DNA of 64,000 bases from NCBI GenBank assembly GCA_018820765.1, contig JAHJNN010000007.1:1-64000 (forward strand), written 5' to 3'. This document shows positions 25,778 through 34,823 of this stretch, in pieces. Within the stretch, counting starts at the first letter, position 1. The number at the start of each line of letters is the position of its first letter. Both the position numbers and the translations under genes were made by a program. This stretch comes from Gammaproteobacteria bacterium (GTDB lineage Bacteria > Pseudomonadota > Gammaproteobacteria > Burkholderiales > Thiobacillaceae). The notes below the pieces were generated by a model. The model searched no databases. It worked only from the letters and a program-made list of their open reading frames with translations, and was not told where the DNA came from.

Positions 25778-27355
25778 TCACCATTCGTAGCCCAGCCTGA
25801 AATGCGCGCGGCTGTCGCCGCGTTCGGTATTACCCAGGTTCATCAAGGCCACCGCCCAGTCCAGGCCGACCGATACGCCGTGCCAGCCCTTGAGCCGCAT
25901 GCCCAGCCCGGCGCCCGCCAGGGTGAAGCGGTCGTCGGCTGTGATCGGTTTGCGTACGTGCACGTAACCGCCGTCGACGAATGCCAGCAGATGCAGTTCG
26001 TCGAGCGATTCGGTCACCTTCCTGGCATGGTTCGGCGTGCGCGCCTCCAGGCTCAGTGAGACGCCGTTATCGCCCAGCGCGGCGGACTCCAGATAGCCGC
26101 GCACGGTGTCAGTGCCGCCGATGGCGTACTGCTCGTTGGAAATCAGCGGCTGGGCGGCGATCTGCCAGCCGCCGCGCACCTCGGCACCCCAGCCGCTCAT
26201 CCAGCTTTCCTCGTGCGAAAACGTGCCGCGCAGGTAGCTGTAGTCCGGCCGCCCCTTGTAGCGCTTGTCGGCAAATTCCTGTTCGTCCGCGACCAGCCCC
26301 CGCAGATGGAAGTTGAATGCCACGCCGGCTTTCGTCGTGCGGCCCCGCCCGGATTCGACACGGCCCAGCCAGGAACCGTCCCAGCCCAGGGTGAACGGCA
26401 GGTAGGTGATGGGCGAGCTGAAATTGCCGCTGTCGACGAGCGCCACCGACTGATCGAAGTCCTTGTAATCCGCCCCCAGAGTCGCAGTATGGAAAAAATT
26501 CTCGCTACGGCTGCGCAGCGGCACGATGTAGCGCGCGCCGGCGATCAAGCCGCTCCCAACCACGTTGAGCGTGCCCACCGCCGCCACGTCGGAATCCGAT
26601 TTCACGCCGTACAGCGCCAGGTAATTTCCGGATGCCAGCGGCCAGGTATAGCTGGCCGAAAACACGCGGCTCTCGTCAGTGTTCTCCGGCGCGGTCTGCA
26701 CCGTGATGCCCAGACCATGCTGCTTCTGCCACAGGTTGTCCCAGCGCAGGCTGGCGGAAAGCCGGGTGCGCGTGGTGTCCTGGCTGTAGCGGTCGTTGAG
26801 TTCGACATTGCCGTGCAAGGGCAATTGATCCTGCACTTTCAGATCCACTTCCACCGTGCCCGGCGTCTTGCCGGGGCGCAGCACCGGCGTGATCTTGCGG
26901 TCGCCGCTGCGATTGAGCGCCGCCAGCTCCTTCTGCATCTGCGGGAAGTTCGGCACGGTGCCTTCGGCCAGCTCGGGTGCGGCTGCCCGGATCTCGCCCA
27001 GGCTGAAGTAGCGCGACTCCACCACGCGCAGCCGATCCACCGGCGCCTCGGTCACGGCGAGCTTCACCAGGCCGCCGTCCACCTTCTGCTGCGGAATGCT
27101 CACCAGCACGGTGAGATAACCCGCGCCGTGGTAGGCCTTCTCCAGCGCCTCGCGCGCCTTTTCCACGTCGGAGAGGGTTTTCTTTTCGCCCAGGTGCGGA
27201 TACACCGCCTGCTCGACCACCACCACCGGCAACAGCGTCGTGCCTTCCACCCGGTATTCGAATACGTCGAAGCTGGCTTCCTGCGCGTGGGCCGGCATGC
27301 CCGCCAACATCAAAACAAACCACGCCAGCCTTTTATTCATGAGCGTTTTAATCAT
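25778..27355 (-). CDS. TpsB outer-membrane transporter (ShlB/FhaC/HecB family)
   Basis: This 525-residue protein has a signal peptide (to about AHAQ), two POTRA domains (about 30-185; TEAPVDRLRVVESRYF) and a 16-strand Omp85-type barrel ending LGYEW. The lid-loop region carries VRGYLESAALGDNG, equivalent to the conserved VRGY motif. It exports the adjacent TpsA. Starts at 27367, 27355 or 27340 are all possible; none has a strong ribosome-binding site. I chose 27355 because it gives a compact signal peptide. Confidence 0.92.
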   Translation of the reverse strand: MIKTLMNKRLAWFVLMLAGMPAHAQEASFDVFEYRVEGTTLLPVVVVEQAVYPHLGEKKTLSDVEKAREALEKAYHGAGYLTVLVSIPQQKVDGGLVKLAVTEAPVDRLRVVESRYFSLGEIRAAAPELAEGTVPNFPQMQKELAALNRSGDRKITPVLRPGKTPGTVEVDLKVQDQLPLHGNVELNDRYSQDTTRTRLSASLRWDNLWQKQHGLGITVQTAPENTDESRVFSASYTWPLASGNYLALYGVKSDSDVAAVGTLNVVGSGLIAGARYIVPLRSRSENFFHTATLGADYKDFDQSVALVDSGNFSSPITYLPFTLGWDGSWLGRVESGRGRTTKAGVAFNFHLRGLVADEQEFADKRYKGRPDYSYLRGTFSHEESWMSGWGAEVRGGWQIAAQPLISNEQYAIGGTDTVRGYLESAALGDNGVSLSLEARTPNHARKVTESLDELHLLAFVDGGYVHVRKPITADDRFTLAGAGLGMRLKGWHGVSVGLDWAVALMNLGNTERGDSRAHFRLGYEW

Positions 27356-27451
27356 TGTCGACGACATAATTTGCAAAACAGCAGCAAACCTTTGCCGATG
27401 CGGCAAAGGTTTGCTGGCTCCGTGCCTGCTCTTCTGAACGAGCCAGACCAC

Positions 27452-27487
27452 AAAAGCAAAAATCCACCCCGCGTTGCCGCGGGGTGG
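27452..27487 (-). terminator. intrinsic terminator of the 27535 gene
   Basis: A 24-nt hairpin CCACCCCGCG..CGCGGGGTGG (27464-27487) is followed in the leftward direction by a T-rich tract. It separates the 27535-29019 gene from the tpsB/tpsA pair. Confidence 0.8.
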
Positions 27488-27534
27488 AAGTCAGACTGTC
27501 CGGGTTCAACCACGCCCGGACCGGTCAAGCTTGC

Positions 27535-29019
27535 TTACTCGGCCAGCGCCTGGGGTGCGCAGAAGTTGCCGTTGCGCGTGCCCTTGTGCACTTTGGTCTC
27601 GTTGCCGGCATGGGTGAACACGCCGTTGGCCTGGAACACGCCACGCAGCGACACCAGCGCCGGGTTGGCGAAGGTGTTCTTCAGCGAGGTCAGGAAGGTG
27701 CCGTAGGGCGTGGTCGACGGCCACAGCATTTCCAGTTCCGGCGCCGCATCGTAGTAGCCCTTCACCACGTTGGTGCGCTGGTTGGTGTCGGCCATCCAGC
27801 CGTCGGCATTGCCGTCGGTGTCGCTGGCCACGGCAACCTGAACCGCGTTGGGCGACACGCCATCGAGCTTGACCAGCTTCCAGCCGGCGGCCGGCGCGTT
27901 TTCCAGCGAGATCCAGCCGGCGGCGTAGGTGCCCAGGCCATCAGCCACGTTGTTGGGGTTCTTGCCGCCGTTGCGACGGATCACGCAGTTGCGCGCATCA
28001 CCCGTGCCCGAACCTTCGAACAGGCCGAACGCGCCGCCGAAATCGTCGTAGTTGCCGGTGACGGCATCACCCGAGCTGGAGTTGAAGGCCACAGGGTTCA
28101 CGCCACCGCCCGAAAAATCGACCGCCTTCGGATTCTTGAAGCCAACAGTGGGGCTGGCGTTGCCGCAGGAGTTGTTGAGGAAGTACACGTTGGACGAAGC
28201 CTGGGTGCCGGAGGTTTCAACGCGGCGGCACAGGTTGATCACGCCGGCGTCACCGGAGAGGGCGCCGTTAGCGACGTAGGCAAAGTTTTGGCTGTCAACG
28301 ATGGCGGCATACTCTTCCTTGCTGATGCTAGGCTGGCAGGCGCCGGGCGTGTAGTTACCCGCGACGCAGGAAACGCCGCCGGCGGAGACCGGCAGACGGC
28401 CTTCGGCAACCTGCTTGGCCATCATGGCGTCGTAGAGGCTCTCGCTCACCATCACGCCAAAGCCCTGGCCGGCGAAGCCGCCGTTCAGCACGGTGCCGGT
28501 GGTGGACGGGTCGGTGACGGGGATGCTCAGCGCGCCGGTGTTGGCCATGCCCACCCACACGTTGGTGTCGACGTCGGTCAGGCCGGCATGCGGCACGATC
28601 GCCGTGGTGCTGTCGAGGCCGCACTGCAGGGTGGCGTCGTTACAGTTGTTCACGTCCGCCCACTTGGTCAGCGCGGCCTGGTCGATTACCGGGCCCACGC
28701 CGTCGAAGGAACCATTGGTGTCACGCTTAACCACCGCGAAGGGGCCGGCGAACTGGCCGTCGGTCGAGCTGGTAGTACACACGGTAACGCGACCGTCGCT
28801 GGTGCTGCCGTTGATGGTGAAAGACACCACGTTGCCGGAGCCGCCGGTGCAGTTGGCGCCCACCACGTTGGCGAAGGAGCTGGACAGCGCGGATGCGCCG
28901 GACACGTACACGGTGTTGGCAGGCGTCACGCCGTAGAGGGTTTGCAGGCTGCCAGTGGCGGCGAAAGCGGGGACCACGCTCAGGGAAGCGACGGCCAGGG
29001 CGATTTGGGACAATTTCAT
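27535..29019 (-). CDS. secreted protein, periplasmic-binding-protein-like
   Basis: This 494-residue protein has a clear signal peptide (MKLSQIALAVASLSVVPAFA). The mature part begins with VYVSGASALSSSF, like the I-x-x-SGASA opening of PstS-type phosphate-binding proteins, and contains eight or more Cys likely to form disulfides. There is no lipobox, membrane segment or PEP-CTERM tail, so it is probably free in the periplasm or outside the cell. Function is not established; a phosphate- or anion-binding role is an inference from the distant resemblance. It is flanked by the tps genes and a PEP-CTERM gene. Confidence 0.75.
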   Translation of the reverse strand: MKLSQIALAVASLSVVPAFAATGSLQTLYGVTPANTVYVSGASALSSSFANVVGANCTGGSGNVVSFTINGSTSDGRVTVCTTSSTDGQFAGPFAVVKRDTNGSFDGVGPVIDQAALTKWADVNNCNDATLQCGLDSTTAIVPHAGLTDVDTNVWVGMANTGALSIPVTDPSTTGTVLNGGFAGQGFGVMVSESLYDAMMAKQVAEGRLPVSAGGVSCVAGNYTPGACQPSISKEEYAAIVDSQNFAYVANGALSGDAGVINLCRRVETSGTQASSNVYFLNNSCGNASPTVGFKNPKAVDFSGGGVNPVAFNSSSGDAVTGNYDDFGGAFGLFEGSGTGDARNCVIRRNGGKNPNNVADGLGTYAAGWISLENAPAAGWKLVKLDGVSPNAVQVAVASDTDGNADGWMADTNQRTNVVKGYYDAAPELEMLWPSTTPYGTFLTSLKNTFANPALVSLRGVFQANGVFTHAGNETKVHKGTRNGNFCAPQALAE

Positions 29020-29054
29020 GATCTAACTCCTGAATTCAGTAAACAATCGGGTGG

Positions 29055-29079
29055 GGCTGCCGACAACGTGCCGGCAGCC
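29055..29079. other. intergenic hairpin
   Basis: GGCTGCCG and CGGCAGCC are complementary arms separated by a 9-nt loop, between two minus-strand genes. There is no T run, so it may be an mRNA-stabilising or attenuating stem rather than a terminator. Confidence 0.4.
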
Positions 29080-29145
29080 ATAGTCAAAACAATTCGATTC
29101 GCGCCATTTGCGCTCACGCGCACAAACGGCAGCCACAGCCAGCGA

Positions 29146-30036
29146 TCAAGCCAGCTTGCGGCGACGGCTCACCATGAAGCCCACCAGGCCCAGACCGGCC
29201 AGCATCATGGCGTAGGTCTCGGCTTCCGGCACGGGCGCGGTGGCGTAGCTCAACTGGGCGGTGGCCACATCGAAGCTCCACACGCCGGCGTACTTGACGA
29301 CGGTGGCTTGGCTACCGGCGACGCTGGAGCTATTGACCAGGGAATAGAAGTTCAGATCGCCGCTGGCGGTACCCGTGGAAGTGAAGCTGGTCGCACCATT
29401 CCAGTTATTTTTGCTGCCATTCTCGAAGTAAACGTTCGCTGCATCGCCTGAATCAAACATGTTGGCGCCCGCGGTATTGAGGTCTGCGCCATGGGTGCTG
29501 TTGGTGGCATCAGCATTGGCAGCAATGACGTAGGTGTCCACGTTATCCATGCCAAATACCTGGCCGTTGGTGGCGGTGATGCTGCTGGCAGCCGAGGTGG
29601 ACAGATAGCGGTTGGTGCCCACACCGGGAGCAAAAGTGGGCGTACCGTCCATGGCCTTGACGTCGAACTTGAGATCGGCCGCGCCGATCACGGAAGGCGT
29701 TGCAAAAGTGGTGTAGACCGAACCGTAGTTCAGCGTCTGCATCTGGCCGGCCAGGCCGGTGGAAAAGCTGCCCATATCTGAGAAGGTGCCAGCATCCAGA
29801 TCCCACACCAGCTTGACGCCGGTTTGCGTCGGTGCAACGGCGGCGGTGAACTGGTCCAGGCGCAGCCCCAGATCGACCGCAAAGGACGCGTTGTTGGACA
29901 CGCTCACCAGGCTGGCGAACATGTCTCCGCCACTTGTTGGCATAGCGATCGCGTTGTCATTGCTGTCGGCGATTTTCGCCTGGGCGACACCGGAGGCGGC
30001 CAGCATGGCGGCCAGGGCGATAAGTTTGAGTTTCAT
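29146..30036 (-). CDS. PEP-CTERM sorting domain protein
   Basis: This 296-residue exported protein has a signal peptide (MKLKLIALAAMLAASGVAQA), a beta-rich Ser/Thr/Asn/Ala-rich body and the sorting signal VPEAETYAMMLAGLGLVGF followed by SRRRK. The ATG at 30036 follows AGAGGAG. Such proteins are cut by an exosortase and delivered to the surface or matrix; no catalytic motif is visible. A palindromic operator lies 175 bp upstream. Confidence 0.85.
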   Translation of the reverse strand: MKLKLIALAAMLAASGVAQAKIADSNDNAIAMPTSGGDMFASLVSVSNNASFAVDLGLRLDQFTAAVAPTQTGVKLVWDLDAGTFSDMGSFSTGLAGQMQTLNYGSVYTTFATPSVIGAADLKFDVKAMDGTPTFAPGVGTNRYLSTSAASSITATNGQVFGMDNVDTYVIAANADATNSTHGADLNTAGANMFDSGDAANVYFENGSKNNWNGATSFTSTGTASGDLNFYSLVNSSSVAGSQATVVKYAGVWSFDVATAQLSYATAPVPEAETYAMMLAGLGLVGFMVSRRRKLA

Positions 30037-30160
30037 GTAGTGCTCCTCTTTTAAAAAAAGACCCAGAAAGTTGTAAAGCTTTCCGCCCCCTTGTGGGGCA
30101 GGCCTGCCGGCAAACGGCAAACCAACCGGAAATCGAGCCCGTGTGACTACGGACAGGGGA

Positions 30161-30226
30161 ACTTTAGGGAACGTGGATGACACCCGATGGGGAGTAGGGG
30201 CAGGAAAAACTGAGCCGGATGGCTCA
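30161..30226 (-). promoter_or_regulatory. operator palindrome and -10 of the 29146-30036 gene
   Basis: TGAGCC-GGAT-GGCTCA (30211-30226) has perfect 6-bp arms. On the minus strand TAAAGT (30161-30166) is centred 55 bp from it, leaving a leader of about 115 nt. Confidence 0.6.
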
Positions 30227-30252
30227 TCCGTCGCACGGCGGCGGAAAGCAGA

Positions 30253-30388
30253 GCGCCCGCGCGTTGCGCGGGCTTCAAGATTCAAGGTACAAGTTACAAG
30301 GTGTTCGTGGAAAGTATGAAGTCGACTGCTTCGCCAAGACCTTGCAACTTGAAACTTGCGCCTTGAAGCCCGTGCAACGCGCGGGCGC
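30253..30388. repeat. CAAGTT heptad inverted element, copy A
   Basis: GC-rich outer arms (GCGCCCGCGCGTTGC and its complement) enclose runs of CAAG-type heptads (TTCAAGATTCAAGGTACAAG on the left, CTTGCAACTTGAAACTTG on the right) around a 40-bp centre starting GTGTTCGTGG. The element ends one base before the stop codon of epsA. With the operator above it accounts for most of 30037-30389. Confidence 0.75.
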
Positions 30389-30389
30389 A

Positions 30390-31169
30390 CTATTCCGCAT
30401 CCCCGCGCACCCCCTGTGCGCGCAAAAACCCCAGCGCGATGGCCTTGGCGACGGCCTGGCCGCGGGTGCGGACGATGAGCTTTTTCATCGCGTGACGCAG
30501 ATGGTTTTTGACGGTGAGCATCGACAGGCCGAGGATGGCGGCGATTTCGTCGTTGGTCTTGCCGTCGCGCACCCAGGTCAGCACTTCGACTTCGCGCGCG
30601 GTGACGAGTCCGCTTGGGCGCTTGGTGTGGGTCTGGGCGCGCGCCTCGTTGGCGAGCACGCGCGCCAGGGTAGCGAGCAGGTGCGGCAGCAGGATGTCGA
30701 GATACATTTCAAGGCGGCCGTCGAACGGCGCGCGCACCCGCGAGAAGCTGGCATAGCCCTTGATCTGTCCGTCAATCCAGCCCATGCCATGGAAGGCGAC
30801 GTTCTTCAGTTCGAGATCGGTGAGCCGGGCGTTCCAGCCGCCCGGCTCCTCGGGCAGCGCCGCAATCAGGCGTGGCACGCCGGCAATCTGCCATTCCTGC
30901 GCCAGATGATTGACCAGGCCGCTGCCCGGATGGATGACGCGCTGGTAATGATCGTCCTTGAAGTAGCGGCAGGCGGTGAAGCGCTCGTGCAGCAGATAGC
31001 CGCTTTCATCCGCCACCCCGCACAGCAGGATTTCGTGGGGAATGAGCGACTGCAGCGGGCCATGCACCCAGCTGAAAAAATGGTGACGCAGCGAAACCCG
31101 GCGCGAGGCGAGCAGAATGCGCGCCAGATGGCCGCATTCTTCGTCGGTCAGTTCGTTTGCGTTATGCAT
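30390..31169 (-). CDS. epsA: EpsA-type LuxR-family regulator of PEP-CTERM/EPS genes
   Basis: This 259-residue protein has an N-terminal effector-like domain (about 1-185) and a C-terminal LuxR/NarL helix-turn-helix (about 193-250; LVTAREVEVLTWVRDGKTND then IAAILGLSMLTVKNHL). This is the layout of EpsA, the transcription regulator found beside exosortase/PEP-CTERM and exopolysaccharide loci. The ATG at 31169 is used; the 27 codons upstream run into repeat element B. No phosphoacceptor receiver domain is present. It is flanked on both sides by CAAGTT repeat elements. It is my candidate for binding the TGAGCC palindromes (inference). Confidence 0.85.
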   Translation of the reverse strand: MHNANELTDEECGHLARILLASRRVSLRHHFFSWVHGPLQSLIPHEILLCGVADESGYLLHERFTACRYFKDDHYQRVIHPGSGLVNHLAQEWQIAGVPRLIAALPEEPGGWNARLTDLELKNVAFHGMGWIDGQIKGYASFSRVRAPFDGRLEMYLDILLPHLLATLARVLANEARAQTHTKRPSGLVTAREVEVLTWVRDGKTNDEIAAILGLSMLTVKNHLRHAMKKLIVRTRGQAVAKAIALGFLRAQGVRGDAE

Positions 31170-31223
31170 GAAGCCCCCTGTGGGCAGCGAGCATAGGCGT
31201 GTGCGATGACAGTGAAATGACAG

Positions 31224-31350
31224 ATTCAAGTTGCAAGATGCACGTTGCAAGATTCAAGTTGCAAGTTTCAAGGTGTTCGTGGCCGGGCGGGAGGCCGCTC
31301 GATCCGCCTGAACCTTGCAACTTGAATCTTGAAGCCCGCGAAGCGGGCGC
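31224..31350. repeat. CAAGTT heptad inverted element, copy B
   Basis: The left arm has five or six heptads (TTCAAGTTGCAAG repeated), then GTGTTCGTGG as in copy A. The right arm is CTTGCAACTTGAATCTTGAA with a GC-rich end AGCCCGCGAAGCGGGCGC. It lies between epsA and the divergent EAL/GGDEF gene. Confidence 0.75.
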
Positions 31351-31422
31351 TCTAGCTGTTCACACGCGCGTAACGCTTCTCCCCTATCGTCGTCAACTCT
31401 GCCTTCCCTCGTCCCCCCCGCT

Positions 31423-33240
31423 ATGAGCCACGACGAATTGCGCCCTCACCTGGAACACATTCTGGAAAATGCGCGGCTGATGACGCTGCTGCAACCGGTG
31501 TTCGATCTGGTGGAGGGGCGAATGATGGGTTACGAAGCCCTGTCGCGCGGGCCCTCGAACAGCCCGCTGCATGCGCCGCAGGCGCTGTTCCGCGTGGCCG
31601 AGCAGCACGGCATGCTGGCCGCGCTGGACTGGGCCTGCGTACGGATGGCGCTCAAGACTTTTGCGCAGCTGGATCTGTCGGGACGGCTGTTCGTGAATAT
31701 GTCGCCCATCAGCCTGCTGGACGCCAGCTTTGCGCCGGACGCGATGCTGGCAGCGCTGGATCAAGTCGGCCTGACCAGCAGCCAGGTAGTGATCGAAATC
31801 ACCGAAAATACCGCCGCACTCGACTACGGCGATCTGCGGCAAGCCGTTTCACTGCTGCGCGCAGCCGGCATCGAAGTGGCCATCGACGATCTCGGCGAGG
31901 GGTTTTCCAGCCTGCGCCTGTGGTCGGAACTGAAGCCGGCCTTCGTCAAGATCGACAAGCATTTCATCGCCGATATCCACCAGGACCCGCACAAGATCCA
32001 GTTCGTGCGCTCGATCAAGCAGTTGGCCGAGGGTGCCCATTCCTTCGTGATTGCCGAAGGCGTGGAAAACGTGTCCGAACTGGCGGTGCTGAAAGACCTC
32101 GGCATCCGCTACGCGCAGGGCTATCTGATCGGTCGTCCTTCACCGGTGCCGATCCGGCTGCCGCCGCGCGAGGTGCTGGCCTGCCTGCAATCCGGAACGG
32201 TCAGCGTGTTCCCCACGCCACGCGGACGCGACGGCCTGCACGTCTCGGCCGGCAAGCTGGTCATGCCCGCGCCGTGCGTCGCGCCGGCGACCCCCAGCCA
32301 GGACGTGCTCGAACTGATGATGCTCAACCCCGACCAGCATGCGGTGGCCGTGGTAGACAACGGCATTCCGGTCGGCATCATCCATCGCCCCGCCGTGCTC
32401 GACCGCTTCATCGGCCTGTACGGCCGCGAACTCTACGGCAAGAAACCCTGCTCCGACTTCATGGATGCCGACCCGCTCATCGTCGACAAGGCCACGCGCA
32501 TGACCGAGCTGTCGGAACTGGTGGTGAAAAAAGGCAAGACGGCCTTCACCCAGGGCTTCGTCATCACCGCGGAAGGGCGCTACCTGGGACTGGGCTCGGG
32601 TTTCGACCTGATGCGCGAAGTCACCGAAATGCAGATCGTCGCCGCGCGCTACGCCAACCCGCTGACTGGCCTGCCCGGCAACGTGCCGATCCAGGAACAC
32701 ATGGAACGCCTGCTCGTCAACGAGCAGACCTTCGTCACCGCGTATTTCGATCTCGACCACTTCAAGCCCTACAACGACGTCTACGGCTTCCGCCGCGGCG
32801 ACAACATCATCCAGTTGCTGGCGCGCATCCTGCAGGAAAGCTGCGTCCCCGAGCTCGATTTCATCGGTCACATCGGCGGCGACGATTTCGTCGTGCTGTT
32901 CCAGAGCCTCGACTGGGAAGTGCGCTGTCACGGCATGCTGGTACGCTTCGATCGCGAATGCCTGGCCCTGTTCAACCCGGAGCACGTGGAAGCGGGTGGC
33001 TACTACAGCGAAGACCGGCGCGGGACAATGGCATTTCACACCTTGGTGTCGCTATCCATCGGCGCCGTGCTGGTCGATCCCTCCCATTTCCACCAGTACC
33101 AGGAAGTCGCCCGCGCCGCATCCGAAGCCAAGCACCTCGCCAAACGCATCGACGGCAGCAGCCTGTTCGTCGACCAGCGGCGCATGCCTTTCGGCCGCAG
33201 GCTGGCCGAGGAGCCCCTGCCCGAGGCGGATTGCGCCTGA
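31423..33240 (+). CDS. EAL-CBS-GGDEF cyclic-di-GMP enzyme
   Basis: This 605-residue soluble protein has three parts. The EAL phosphodiesterase domain (about 10-245) keeps LLQPVFDL, YEALSRG, VNMSP, EITE, AIDDLGEGFSS, FVKID and EGVEN, so it looks catalytically competent. A CBS-pair-like region (about 270-395; VLELMMLNPDQHAVAVVDNG) may sense a nucleotide. The GGDEF domain (about 415-585) has the signature GGDDF rather than GGDEF or GGEEF, with the Mg-binding FDLDHFKPYND. It could make or degrade c-di-GMP or use GTP only as a regulator. Beside epsA and an EPS cluster it probably controls matrix production. Its stop codon is followed directly by repeat element C. Confidence 0.9.
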   Translation: MSHDELRPHLEHILENARLMTLLQPVFDLVEGRMMGYEALSRGPSNSPLHAPQALFRVAEQHGMLAALDWACVRMALKTFAQLDLSGRLFVNMSPISLLDASFAPDAMLAALDQVGLTSSQVVIEITENTAALDYGDLRQAVSLLRAAGIEVAIDDLGEGFSSLRLWSELKPAFVKIDKHFIADIHQDPHKIQFVRSIKQLAEGAHSFVIAEGVENVSELAVLKDLGIRYAQGYLIGRPSPVPIRLPPREVLACLQSGTVSVFPTPRGRDGLHVSAGKLVMPAPCVAPATPSQDVLELMMLNPDQHAVAVVDNGIPVGIIHRPAVLDRFIGLYGRELYGKKPCSDFMDADPLIVDKATRMTELSELVVKKGKTAFTQGFVITAEGRYLGLGSGFDLMREVTEMQIVAARYANPLTGLPGNVPIQEHMERLLVNEQTFVTAYFDLDHFKPYNDVYGFRRGDNIIQLLARILQESCVPELDFIGHIGGDDFVVLFQSLDWEVRCHGMLVRFDRECLALFNPEHVEAGGYYSEDRRGTMAFHTLVSLSIGAVLVDPSHFHQYQEVARAASEAKHLAKRIDGSSLFVDQRRMPFGRRLAEEPLPEADCA

Positions 33241-33360
33241 GTTACAAGTTACAAGTTACAAGTTACAAGTTACAAGTTACAAGATTCAAGCAAAGCGAGT
33301 GGCTTCCTGCCTCGCCACGGATACCTTGCAACTTATAACTTGCAGCTTGCCTCTTGTATC
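33241..33360. repeat. CAAGTT heptad inverted element, copy C
   Basis: Six nearly perfect tandem copies of the heptad GTTACAA start immediately after the upstream stop codon. A centre containing GCGAGTGGCTTCCTGCC follows, then CTTGCAACTTATAACTTGCA. It forms the 3' end of the convergent serine-protease gene, adding about 27 codons to it. Confidence 0.75.
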
Positions 33361-34282
33361 TCGCTGCCCCGACCAGCCCCAAGCCTGCCACCAGCATCAG
33401 CCACGCGTGCGGTTCGGGCACGGGCGCGGCCAGCGTCGATTCGATCCAGGGCAGGTAGGATGCGACGACAGTGCCGCCGCCGATCGAGCCGAACAGCACA
33501 TTGCTGCCGGAGGACAGACGGGTGTTGCCGTTGAAGGCGGCGATGCCCGCGATCTTCCACACGCCGTTGTCGTTGACGAACACCGGGCTGCCTGAATCGC
33601 CGCCGGCGAACTGCGCCTCGATCGTTGCGCCCAGCGTCAGATTGGCCGAGATGGGTGGACCGAACACATTGCTGGACGAATCCGGACCGTCGAAATCGAA
33701 CACGAAGATTTCATCGTGCTGGCCACCGTCGTCGTCCTTCAACAGCTCGTCCACCCGGTTTTTCCCCACCCGTTTGACGCTGGCGTTGGCACCGCTGGTG
33801 ACACCGCTGACACCATCGCCGCCGCCGCCATAGCCGACGACAGTCAGCGTCTGGCTGCTCAAGCTGCCACCATACAGGTCGTACATCGGCACCGCACCCG
33901 CAATCGGCGCGCTCAGCGTGACGATCGCCAGGTCGTCGTGCCAGACGCCGTCCGCGCCCGGCGCCGTGCCGGCATACCCCGGGAACACGGTAATCGCCGT
34001 GGCGCTCAGGGTATGCGTGAGATTGCCGCCTACGTTGAGGGTAAAACTGACGTTGCCTGGCGTGGCCACCTGGCCGCCCACCACATGCGCGGCCGTGAGC
34101 ACGTGCTGGCTATCGAGCAACGCGCCGGAGAAGATGCCGCCGTTGATGCGGACCGCCCCCACGCCCGCCCAAAGCGAACCGGCCGAATTGACGTCCACGT
34201 TGCCGCCCACCAACGCGCGTGCAGATGGGCTGCCCAGTGCGGCCATGAATGCCAGGCCTAAAACGACTCCACGCCGGTTCAT
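33263..34282 (-). CDS. trypsin-like serine protease, PEP-CTERM
   Basis: This 339-residue exported protease has a signal peptide (to about SARA). The chymotrypsin-fold catalytic triad is visible: H66 in LTAAHV, D117 in HDDLAIV and S230 in GGDSGSPVF. A PEP-CTERM signal follows (VPEPHAWLMLVAGLGLVGAA then RYKR). Normal family members end a few residues after the basic cluster; here about 27 more residues (AASYKLQ..LVTCNL) are a translation of repeat element C. The original stop has therefore been lost and replaced by repeat-derived codons. Whether the tail disturbs sorting is unknown. The start at 34282 has only a weak ribosome-binding site. Confidence 0.88.
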   Translation of the reverse strand: MNRRGVVLGLAFMAALGSPSARALVGGNVDVNSAGSLWAGVGAVRINGGIFSGALLDSQHVLTAAHVVGGQVATPGNVSFTLNVGGNLTHTLSATAITVFPGYAGTAPGADGVWHDDLAIVTLSAPIAGAVPMYDLYGGSLSSQTLTVVGYGGGGDGVSGVTSGANASVKRVGKNRVDELLKDDDGGQHDEIFVFDFDGPDSSSNVFGPPISANLTLGATIEAQFAGGDSGSPVFVNDNGVWKIAGIAAFNGNTRLSSGSNVLFGSIGGGTVVASYLPWIESTLAAPVPEPHAWLMLVAGLGLVGAARYKRQAASYKLQGIRGEAGSHSLCLNLVTCNL

Positions 34283-34298
34283 CGTCGAACGGACAGGT

Positions 34299-34823
34299 TT
34301 ACATGCGGCGCTTGGCGCGCTCGATCATCAACCCGACCATGCCGACGCCGGCAAGCATCAGCAGCCAGCCCTTCGGCTCCGGCACCGGAACGGCCTGCAG
34401 CACGCCGCCGTAGCTGCCGCCCAGCGTCCCGGTCACGTTGCCCGACACCACGAATGCGTAGTCGTTGGCCGAAGCCAGGGCGGCGAAGATCGAAAGCGTG
34501 TAGTCGGTCAGCGACGTCTGGATGTCGCTGACGATCGTGGCGCCCAGGCTGTCCTTGAACGCCACCGCGAAATCCTCGATGGCGAACTCCTGCCCTGCGA
34601 ATTGCGGAATATCCAGGTTGATCGTGACGGCGGTGCCGACCGTGGCGGACATCGGCAGGATGTCGAAAATGTATACGTCGCTGAACGACGCGCCGGCGGC
34701 GAACGAGTTGCCGATGCTGACGGTCTGGCCGCTCAGGTTGCCGAGATCGCTCGGGCCGATGGCGGCGGCAGTTCCCACGAATCCGGCCAGCAGCAGGCCG
34801 AGCAAAGCTTTAATGCGGTACAT
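34299..34823 (-). CDS. FxDxF-like PEP-CTERM protein
   Basis: This 174-residue exported protein has a signal peptide (MYRIKALLGLLLAGFVGTAAA), a compact beta domain containing FSDVYIFDI (similar to the FxDxF PEP-CTERM subfamily) and the sorting signal VPEPKGWLLMLAGVGMVGL followed by ERAKRR. It ends 16 bp before the protease gene begins, so the two may be co-transcribed. No enzymatic motif is seen. Two degenerate operator-like palindromes lie 208-243 bp upstream. Confidence 0.8.
   Translation of the reverse strand: MYRIKALLGLLLAGFVGTAAAIGPSDLGNLSGQTVSIGNSFAAGASFSDVYIFDILPMSATVGTAVTINLDIPQFAGQEFAIEDFAVAFKDSLGATIVSDIQTSLTDYTLSIFAALASANDYAFVVSGNVTGTLGGSYGGVLQAVPVPEPKGWLLMLAGVGMVGLMIERAKRRM

Noticed and set aside
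29040-29085. Sigma-54 type -24/-12 promoter upstream of the 27535-29019 gene
   Set aside because: GGCACGTTGTC lacks the required GG..GC spacing; the block is better explained as a hairpin.
27484-29451. A 655-codon plus-strand frame spanning two minus-strand genes
   Set aside because: It runs antisense through the 27535-29019 gene and the 3' end of the next; Gly/His/Val-rich shadow.
33241-33292. Tandem repeats resembling a small CRISPR array
   Set aside because: The period is 7 bp with no spacers and no cas genes; it is part of repeat element C.
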